Source: an uncultured Haloferula sp. (GTDB taxonomy: Bacteria; Verrucomicrobiota; Verrucomicrobiae; Verrucomicrobiales; Akkermansiaceae). Taken from it: DNA of 12,277 nt. Shown here piece after piece: positions 6,716-12,277 of the stretch (position 1 is the stretch's first letter; each line of letters begins with the position of its first letter). A model generated the notes under the pieces. It ran no database searches. It was not told where the DNA came from and was given only the letters and a program-made list of their open reading frames with translations. Where the stretch lies: the NCBI GenBank assembly GCA_946885645.1, contig CAMPGU010000112.1, positions 1 through 12,277 of the forward strand, in the 5' to 3' direction. Both the position numbers and the translations under genes were made by a program.

Positions 6716-8017
6716 ATGGAGGAGCGATACGAGATCCGTGGGAAACTCGGCCAAGGCGGGCTCGGAGCGGTCTATCGTGCCTATGATCGGGCGCTCAAAC
6801 GCGATGTGGCGGTCAAACGGATTGTTTCCGGCGATGACGAGGAGCACCGGGAGGAGGCCACGAAGCAAATGGAGAAGGAGACCGGTGCCTTGGCCGCGCT
6901 CCAGCACCCGAATATCGTCACCATCTATGACGTCGGCTCCGACGAAGACGGGCCTTTCGTGGTGATGGAGCTCCTCACGGGGCAGACCGTGGACGAGATC
7001 GTGGAAAAGGCCCCGCTTACCTGGCCGGATTTCCGCGAGCTGGTGCTCCAGATCCAGGAGGCCCTCATTGCCGCGCAGGACCTCGGATTGATCCACCGGG
7101 ACCTGAAGCCCTCGAATATCATGGTGAACTGGCTGCCCTCGGGCCGGTTTCAGGCGAAAGTGGTGGATTTCGGTCTCGCCAAGTTCAGCCCGAAAACGTC
7201 GGCGGAGACCGCCGAACAGTCGGACGCGATCTTCGGCTCCATCTTCTTCATGGCCCCGGAGCTGTTCGAGCGGGGGGTGATCGACTCCCGGATGGACATG
7301 TATGCCATCGGGTGCGTGTATTACTTCGCGCTGACGGGTCATTCGCCCTTCCAAGGGGAAACCGGGCCGCAGGTAATGGCGGCTCATCTGGAGCACCGGG
7401 TGATTCCGCTCGGCCAAGTCCGGCCGGACATCCCCAAGTGGGCGTGCGATTGGGTGATGTGGCATATCAATCGCTACCCTCACGAGCGGCCGGAGAACGC
7501 CCGCGAGAGCCTCAAAAGCTTTATTCAGCTCGATATCCCGCCTTCGCAGGCGATCACGCAGCCGCTCGCGGCCGCCCCGTCGGCCAATCCGCGCGCTCCG
7601 GTGGCTCTCCGCCCGCGCACGGGCGGCCCGCCGCCGCCGCGTCCCTCGCCTCTTCCGACGCCGATCCCGATGACCGGAACGGTGAAAATTCACACGGCTC
7701 CCCAGCCGCTGGCCCCGCCGGACGGTGCTCCGCCCAGCCTTCACCAAACCCAGCCGATCACGGCTCCGATCACGAAATCCCTGGTGCAGGAGCTCGGCGT
7801 GCCCCTGCCGGATATTCCGGAGCAGACCGTGGCGACGCCAAATCCGCCCGTGCCTCCGCGACCGGTGGCGACGCGCGTGTACGCGCCCCCGAGCACGTAT
7901 CAGGTGGTGAAGAAAAAGGCGAAACCCAGCGAGGCGAAACGCAATTTGCTGGCAGCGCTCGGGGGGATCGTTCTGCTGGTAGTGCTGTATTACGTGGCGA
8001 CGTACTTCGCGAAGTGA
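6716..8017 (+). CDS. Hanks-type serine/threonine protein kinase with C-terminal membrane anchor
   Basis: A eukaryotic-like protein kinase of 433 residues. The kinase domain occupies about 5-270 and is complete: glycine-rich loop LGQGGLGAVY (11-20), VAVK lysine at 34, a helix-C Glu near 55, MEL hinge region, IHRDLKPSN catalytic loop (Asp129, Lys131, Asn134), DFG (151-153), MAPE (179-182), DMYAIGC and the late conserved Arg near 258. It should be catalytically active, phosphorylating Ser/Thr in itself and unknown partners. Residues about 283-395 form a Pro/Ala-rich, low-complexity linker. A basic patch (KKKAKPSEAKR) then precedes one transmembrane helix at about 411-430, which ends the chain three residues later. 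There is thus no extracellular sensor domain, unlike PknB-type kinases with PASTA repeats. It is followed 51 bases later by serS. Confidence 0.93.
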   Translation: MEERYEIRGKLGQGGLGAVYRAYDRALKRDVAVKRIVSGDDEEHREEATKQMEKETGALAALQHPNIVTIYDVGSDEDGPFVVMELLTGQTVDEIVEKAPLTWPDFRELVLQIQEALIAAQDLGLIHRDLKPSNIMVNWLPSGRFQAKVVDFGLAKFSPKTSAETAEQSDAIFGSIFFMAPELFERGVIDSRMDMYAIGCVYYFALTGHSPFQGETGPQVMAAHLEHRVIPLGQVRPDIPKWACDWVMWHINRYPHERPENARESLKSFIQLDIPPSQAITQPLAAAPSANPRAPVALRPRTGGPPPPRPSPLPTPIPMTGTVKIHTAPQPLAPPDGAPPSLHQTQPITAPITKSLVQELGVPLPDIPEQTVATPNPPVPPRPVATRVYAPPSTYQVVKKKAKPSEAKRNLLAALGGIVLLVVLYYVATYFAK

Positions 8018-8068
8018 GGTGATCCGCATTGGACGTCGGCGCGGGGATGCTCTAAGGCTCGCCGCGCC

Positions 8069-9352
8069 ATGCTCGACATCCGCGAGATCCGCGAAAACGC
8101 CGCTGCCTTCCGCGAGCGCCTGAAGGCGCGCGGGGGCAACCACTGGACCCTGATCGACGAGGTCCTCGCTTGTGACGAAACGCGCCGCCGCGCCGAGACC
8201 GAAAAGCAATCCCTCCAATCCGAGCGGAAGCAGACCTCCAAGCAAATCGGCGTTCTCAAGGGCAAGGGCGAGGACACTTCCGCGATCGAAGCGGAAGTGC
8301 GCGGGATCAACGACAAGATCGCGGCTCTCGACGTCGAGGCGGAGGCCGCGACGAATCGCCAGCACGAGCTGCTGATGAATATCCCGAATCTCCCGCACCC
8401 GGATTGTCCGGCGGGCGAGGATGAGACCGCGAACCCGGTGGTGCGTACTTGGGGAGAGAAACCCGAAATCGCGGAGCCGAAGGATCATCTCGTGCTTGCC
8501 GAAGCGCTCGGCCTCATTTCCCTGGAAGACGCCACCCGCATCGCCGGATCGGGCTTTGCCGTGTATCGCGGCAAGGGAGCGCGGCTGGAGCGGGCGCTCA
8601 TCGGCTTCCTGCTTGATCTGCAAAGCGGCACGAACGGCTACGAAGAGGTGAACGTGCCCCACGTGGTGAGACGCGAATGCATGGAAGGAACCGGCCAGCT
8701 CCCGAAATTCGAGGACGACATGTACGGGACGGACGCGGGCGAGGACGGGCGCAACCAGCTTTTCCTGGCCCCTACCGCCGAGGTGCCGGTGACAAACCTT
8801 TACCGGGACACCATCCTGGCGGAGAGCGAGCTACCGAAGAAACTGGTGGCTTACACCCCTTGTTTCCGCCGGGAGGCGGGGAGCGCCGGGCGCGACAACC
8901 GCGGGATCATCCGCATGCACCAGTTCGACAAGGTGGAGCTGGTGCAAGTGGTGCATCCCGACGAGGGCTTGAGGACGCTCGAGGAACTGACCGGTCACGC
9001 CCAGTCCGTGCTGGAGAAGCTCGGCCTGCACTACCGGACGATCGAGCTTTGCACCGGCGATCTCGGCGCAAATGCCGCCAAGACCTACGACATCGAAGTC
9101 TGGGCGCCGGGGCAGGGAAAATATCTCGAGGTTTCGAGCTGCTCGTGGTTCGGCGACTACCAGGCCCGGCGAATGAAACTGCGCTTCAAGGACGCCGAGG
9201 GGAAGAACCGCTTTTGCCATACCTTGAACGGTTCCGGTACCGCTCTGCCGCGCCTCTACGTGGCGCTATTGGAGCAGTGCCAGCAACCGGACGGGTCGAT
9301 CCGGGTCCCCGAGGCTCTGGTAGCGTACTTCGGCTTTCACGAGATCCGGTAA
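8069..9352 (+). CDS. serS: Seryl-tRNA synthetase
   Basis: Cytoplasmic class II aminoacyl-tRNA synthetase that charges tRNA-Ser (and tRNA-Sec where present) with serine. The 427 residues match the bacterial norm. Residues about 1-105 form the long antiparallel coiled-coil arm that grips the tRNA variable loop, with charged heptad-like stretches. The catalytic domain shows TAEVP (236-240), motif 2 FRREAGSAGRDNRGIIRMHQ (266-285) and motif 3 NGSGTALPRLYVALLEQ (387-403), whose Arg395 is the conserved ATP-binding arginine. The VSSCSWFGDYQARR segment (355-368) belongs to the serine-specific signature. A weak promoter-like pair, TTGGAC (8029-8034) and TAAGGC (8053-8058), lies just upstream. The stop is 10 bases from the convergent gene on the other strand. 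Confidence 0.98.
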   Translation: MLDIREIRENAAAFRERLKARGGNHWTLIDEVLACDETRRRAETEKQSLQSERKQTSKQIGVLKGKGEDTSAIEAEVRGINDKIAALDVEAEAATNRQHELLMNIPNLPHPDCPAGEDETANPVVRTWGEKPEIAEPKDHLVLAEALGLISLEDATRIAGSGFAVYRGKGARLERALIGFLLDLQSGTNGYEEVNVPHVVRRECMEGTGQLPKFEDDMYGTDAGEDGRNQLFLAPTAEVPVTNLYRDTILAESELPKKLVAYTPCFRREAGSAGRDNRGIIRMHQFDKVELVQVVHPDEGLRTLEELTGHAQSVLEKLGLHYRTIELCTGDLGANAAKTYDIEVWAPGQGKYLEVSSCSWFGDYQARRMKLRFKDAEGKNRFCHTLNGSGTALPRLYVALLEQCQQPDGSIRVPEALVAYFGFHEIR

Positions 9353-9362
9353 GTGAGAAAGG

Positions 9363-9635
9363 CTACCTCCTCAACCACTTCCAGAGCACCAGGACCACCA
9401 GGGCGCCGACCGTCGCCGTGAGGAGCGACTCCAGCGAGGGCAAGCCGGGGCCGGGATCGGCCACCGGGAGGAAACCCACGTGCCGGCCGATCCAGCCTCC
9501 GACCACGGCACCCAGGATGCCGAGGATGATCGTGATGAGGCAGCCGCCTTTTTCTTCACCCGGCATCACCCGCCGGGCGATCAAGCCGGAGAAGAGCCCC
9601 AAGAGCACCCAACCGAGGATTTCCTTCGGATCCAT
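9363..9635 (-). CDS. GlsB/YeaQ/YmgE-family small membrane protein
   Basis: A 90-residue inner-membrane protein of the 'transglycosylase-associated protein' family. ATG at 9635 (reading MDPKEILGWVLLGLF) gives a normal family length. The open frame continues upstream to 9767, but that part has no family resemblance. Three hydrophobic helices are visible: about 6-20 (ILGWVLLGLFSGLIA), 32-47 (LITIILGILGAVVGGW) and 70-86 (LLTATVGALVVLVLW). Between the first two comes the typical RRVMPGEEKGG loop; the G-rich second helix ends in GGWIGRHVG. Homologues are often general-stress proteins of unknown mechanism; the family name is historical and no transglycosylase activity is implied. It is convergent with serS and divergent from the GH85 gene. 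Confidence 0.88.
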   Translation of the reverse strand: MDPKEILGWVLLGLFSGLIARRVMPGEEKGGCLITIILGILGAVVGGWIGRHVGFLPVADPGPGLPSLESLLTATVGALVVLVLWKWLRR

Positions 9636-9731
9636 GAGCGCGCTTAACCTATCCGGAGGGAAAAAGCACGGCTGCATTTCTTTCCCCGGCTCCCTCCTCC
9701 GGGGGAGCGGATGAGAGCCTTTCGTCGGGAA

Positions 9732-9743
9732 ACCGGTACCGGT
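9732..9743. promoter_or_regulatory. 12-base perfect palindrome in the divergent intergenic region
   Basis: ACCGGTACCGGT reads the same on both strands. It lies between the divergent GlsB-type and GH85 genes, where an operator would be expected. No known regulator site is recognised, and chance cannot be excluded in GC-rich DNA. Confidence 0.3.
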
Positions 9744-9780
9744 CCTGTCTTTCGCGCCGGATTCCAAAGTGTCGGTGATC

Positions 9781-9812
9781 TGGTTATCTAGCTAGAATTC
9801 AAAAGCTTAAAT
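9781..9812. other. AT-rich patch with stacked short palindromes
   Basis: In a GC-rich surround this 32-base stretch is AT-rich and contains TCTAGCTAGA (9787-9796), GAATTC (9795-9800) and AAGCTT (9803-9808). It may mark promoter or operator DNA for either divergent gene. The rest of the 278-base gap (9636-9913) shows only a GCTCCC/GGGAGC hairpin near 9690-9710 and the features listed here. Confidence 0.3.
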
Positions 9813-9847
9813 GGATTGCGAAGAGGCGGGATCGCCAGTGGACCGCG

Positions 9848-9878
9848 TTGACAGTTCCAGTACCGCTTCGCTTAGTGC
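9848..9878 (+). promoter_or_regulatory. Candidate promoter for the GH85 gene
   Basis: A perfect -35 hexamer, TTGACA (9848-9853), is followed by a weak TTAGTG/TAGTGC -10-like element at about 9872-9878, giving a spacing of 18-19 bases. The pair sits about 36 bases before the GH85 ATG, which leaves a short leader without a clear Shine-Dalgarno site. Confidence 0.4.
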
Positions 9879-9913
9879 GGCCAACCCGAGCCCGCGCTCC
9901 TCCGAGCCACGAC

Positions 9914-12277
9914 ATGAAAAACCCTGTTCGATCGGCTGCCTTTCTCTTGGCGGCATGTGGATTTTTGGGCCGCGCTCCCCTGTCCGCGCAGTACGAGGCC
10001 GTCCCGCAATCCGGCCGCTGGCATCCCGCGGAGATCCTCTCGTGGTCTCCGGGTAGCGATCCCGCTGCCCCTTACAACCGCAGCGTGGTTCCGCTCGCGA
10101 CCCGCTTCACGGCTCCGAAAGCCGCGGAGAACGCCGCGCTCAACGCCCTCTGGAACGTCAATTCCCACGCGCGGCCGGGCGAGGGCAAGGTCCAAGCGGT
10201 CACCACCTTCAACACCATTCCAGCGGGTGCGCCCAACGGATGGAGGACGACCCGGCTGTACGCGCCGGGCATCTGGCAATATACCGATAACCTGGTCTTT
10301 TGGGGCAGTTCCGACCGCGACACCAAAGCCATCCTGTGTCCGACCGCCCACATGATCGATGCCGCCCATCGCAACGGCGTAAGGATCTACGGGAAGATCT
10401 TCTTCCACTGGAATTCATCTCCGGACAATGCCGCGCTGCAACGCATCCGGGACCTGGTCCAAAGAAGCGGACCCACCTTTCCGGTGGCGGACAAGCTGGT
10501 GGAGGCGGCGATGTACTACGGGTTCGACGGCTGGTTCATCAATCAGGAGAACTTCCAGACGAATGCGGCCGACGCGCAGGACATGCGTGACTTCATGGCC
10601 TACTTCCGCACGCGCGCCGCCGCGCAGGGGGCGCCTCATCTCAAGATCACTTGGTATGACGCGATGGCGGAAAACGGCAGCCGTTCCTTTCAGAACGCGC
10701 TCACCAACCAGAACGACGGCTTCCTGCGGTCGGGCGCGCTGGTGACCCAGACGGGAAACACCCTCGCGGCACACCAGATGTTCCTGAATTTCTGGTGGTA
10801 CTATAATGATAGTAACCTAAGCGGTTCCCGGAGCCTCGCGCAGGCGCGGGGGATCGACCCCTACGACTTGTATGCGGGGATTTGGACGGAAAACTACCGG
10901 ACCTACGGCAAGACGCCGGATCCCGGCGGCGGCGGCAATCTGGATATCACCTGGCCCTATCTTTTCCCGGAAGGCCAACCCCACCATACCTCCGTCGCGC
11001 TTTTCGGCGGGGAGACGCCCTTCGTAAAAGGCTCGTCGCCGGCCGGGGTGGCGACGCAGGAGGAAATCTACTGGTCGGGTCCCAACCGCGATCCGTCCGA
11101 CACGCTGCCCGCCGCGGGCTCGCCGACACCGAATTGGTACGGAATGGCGCACTACATCCCTGCGAATTCACCGGTGACGAGTCTCCCATTCGTCACCCAT
11201 TTCAACGCCGGGCAGGGGAACTTCTACAAGATCAACGGCAGCACCGTGATGACGGGACCGTGGACGAATCTAAGCGTTCAGGACATCCTGCCCACCTGGC
11301 GGTGGATCGTTCGGAGTGCCGGTGCCACGACCTTGGCTCCTTCGATCGATTTCACGGAGGCTTACCACGGCGGCAGCTCGCTGAAAATCGCCGGGCCTCT
11401 GGAGGCAAACGTGGCACAGGAAGTGAAACTCTATCAAACCCGGCTGCCGATAGCGGCGAACACGAACTTGCGGCTGATCCACAAGCCTGCCGCAGTGAGC
11501 GGGGCCGGGATCCAGGTCGGCTACGCTTTCGAGGACTCGCCCGCGGTGATGCACTACACGAGCGCCGCTCCGGCGAGCGCGACCGATTGGACAACGGTCG
11601 ATTTCCCGCTGGGATCCCACTCCGGGAGGACGCTCGCGCTGATCACCCTGCGCTTCTCCAGCCCCGCTGCCCTCGCGAGCTGTTCGGCGAATATCGGCCG
11701 GATCCAGATCGCCAATGGATCTCCGGCTGTACCTGCGTCGCCGTCGGATCTGACCTTGGAAGGGAGAAGCCGGAATCCGGATGAAGCTTTCTCCACATCC
11801 CTGCGGCTGAAATGGACCCCGTCCGGCTCGCCCGTCCTCCACTATAACGTTTACCATCGCAAGGAACTCGCGGCGGGGTCGCCGCGGGTGTGGCTTGGCG
11901 CGACTCCCAACCACTATTTCTTCGCCCAGGATGTCCGGCGTTTCGCTTCGGAAGACTCGGGATACATCGAAGTGGAAGCAGTCGGTCCGGACCACGCCGT
12001 CTCCCCGGCGATCAGCACGCCGGAGCCCACCTTCGCTTTCGAAGCGCTGCCGAACCTGCACCATCCGTTCATTCCCGCCTATCCCGTTGCCAGCCCGCTC
12101 TCCGTGATCGGCTCCGGAGATGTGTTGAACATGACCCGGGCCTTCGACAACAACATCGCCACCCATGCTGAACCCGGCGGCGCGAGCGGAGCATGGGTGG
12201 GGCTGGATCTGGGTGCGGGAAATGCCCGCGAGATTGCTGCCGTCCAATTCGTGCCCCGTGCCAATTGGGCGACCCGC
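9914..12277 (+). CDS. Modular GH85 endo-beta-N-acetylglucosaminidase, 3' end outside window
   Basis: The frame from ATG 9914 is open for 788 codons to the right edge. GH85 enzymes cut the chitobiose core of N-glycans, releasing the glycan from protein. The catalytic domain spans about 35-465. It includes AHRNGVRIYGKIFFHW (151-166), YGFDGWFINQEN (202-213) with the substrate-assisted pair Asn210 and Glu212, DPYDLYAGIWTEN (315-326) and FVTHFNAGQGNFYKINGS (426-443) leading to LPTWRW. A beta-sandwich follows at about 470-602, then a fibronectin-III-like module at about 606-705 (YNVYHRK). Next comes the start of an F5/8 type C discoidin domain, marked by TRAFDNNIAT (741-750), WVGLDLG (761-767) and VQFVPR. 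Export is clear: cleavage may follow PLSA near 25, or LAAC at 12-15 may act as a lipobox. Substrates and neighbours beyond the edge are unseen. Confidence 0.9.
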   Translation, partial: MKNPVRSAAFLLAACGFLGRAPLSAQYEAVPQSGRWHPAEILSWSPGSDPAAPYNRSVVPLATRFTAPKAAENAALNALWNVNSHARPGEGKVQAVTTFNTIPAGAPNGWRTTRLYAPGIWQYTDNLVFWGSSDRDTKAILCPTAHMIDAAHRNGVRIYGKIFFHWNSSPDNAALQRIRDLVQRSGPTFPVADKLVEAAMYYGFDGWFINQENFQTNAADAQDMRDFMAYFRTRAAAQGAPHLKITWYDAMAENGSRSFQNALTNQNDGFLRSGALVTQTGNTLAAHQMFLNFWWYYNDSNLSGSRSLAQARGIDPYDLYAGIWTENYRTYGKTPDPGGGGNLDITWPYLFPEGQPHHTSVALFGGETPFVKGSSPAGVATQEEIYWSGPNRDPSDTLPAAGSPTPNWYGMAHYIPANSPVTSLPFVTHFNAGQGNFYKINGSTVMTGPWTNLSVQDILPTWRWIVRSAGATTLAPSIDFTEAYHGGSSLKIAGPLEANVAQEVKLYQTRLPIAANTNLRLIHKPAAVSGAGIQVGYAFEDSPAVMHYTSAAPASATDWTTVDFPLGSHSGRTLALITLRFSSPAALASCSANIGRIQIANGSPAVPASPSDLTLEGRSRNPDEAFSTSLRLKWTPSGSPVLHYNVYHRKELAAGSPRVWLGATPNHYFFAQDVRRFASEDSGYIEVEAVGPDHAVSPAISTPEPTFAFEALPNLHHPFIPAYPVASPLSVIGSGDVLNMTRAFDNNIATHAEPGGASGAWVGLDLGAGNAREIAAVQFVPRANWATR

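Noticed and set aside
6698..8662. Minus-strand open frame of 654 codons across the kinase and serS genes
   Set aside because: It is antisense to two strongly supported genes, its product is dominated by Arg/Gly/Leu/His with no recognisable domain, and GC-rich codon use commonly leaves such frames open.
9636..9767. Upstream extension of the GlsB-type protein on the minus strand
   Set aside because: The added residues have no membrane character or family similarity; ATG 9635 gives the standard length.
9811..10056. Open frame starting at 9811 on the + strand
   Set aside because: It conflicts with the GH85 signal peptide and catalytic domain frame and has a Ser/Arg/Pro shadow composition.
1..12277. 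tRNA, rRNA, CRISPR array, insertion sequence or integrase
   Set aside because: I saw no cloverleaf-like segments, evenly spaced repeats, terminal inverted repeats with a transposase, or recombinase motifs. A tRNAscan or ISfinder search would settle this.

Overview
The window reads as a chromosomal segment of a GC-rich bacterium that uses few canonical Shine-Dalgarno sites. The best guess is a member of the Verrucomicrobia (Verrucomicrobiaceae or Luteolibacter-like). The clues are a small PUR/DUF3276-type nucleic-acid-binding protein (a family shared by Bacteroidetes, Verrucomicrobia and spirochaetes), secreted polysaccharide and glycan hydrolases next to housekeeping genes, and TTG or SD-poor starts. 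This is an inference from gene content, not from a phylogenetic marker search.

Region 1 (2-4376, all +) is a compact urease operon. The tail of a small His-rich exported membrane protein comes first, then ureA, ureB, ureC, ureE, ureF and ureG, with overlaps or gaps of fewer than 20 bases. The three structural subunits are separate polypeptides, and UreC keeps every nickel-site and active-site residue. UreE, UreF and UreG supply nickel delivery, the chaperone scaffold and GTP hydrolysis. The fourth accessory protein, UreD/UreH, is not in the window and is expected upstream of base 1.

Region 2 (4377-6715) holds a 69-residue PUR-alpha-like gene with the only strong Shine-Dalgarno sequence in the window. 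A leader region with inverted repeats follows, and then a secreted protein of about 600 residues that resembles the putative glucoamylase/GH144-type (alpha/alpha) barrel family. That gene has no ATG or GTG start, and a terminator-like hairpin sits inside its signal-peptide codons. An intrinsic terminator appears to close it.

Region 3 (6716-9635) carries a Hanks-type Ser/Thr protein kinase with a Pro-rich linker and a C-terminal membrane anchor, then serS (seryl-tRNA synthetase). A short GlsB/YeaQ-type membrane protein is encoded convergently on the minus strand.

Region 4 (9636-12277) is a 278-base divergent intergenic stretch with palindromes, an AT-rich patch and a candidate promoter, followed by a large modular secreted GH85 endo-beta-N-acetylglucosaminidase. 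This gene is open to the right edge of the window: catalytic GH85 domain, beta-sandwich, fibronectin-III-like module, and the start of an F5/8 type C (discoidin) domain. No tRNA, rRNA, CRISPR array, insertion sequence or integrase was seen.
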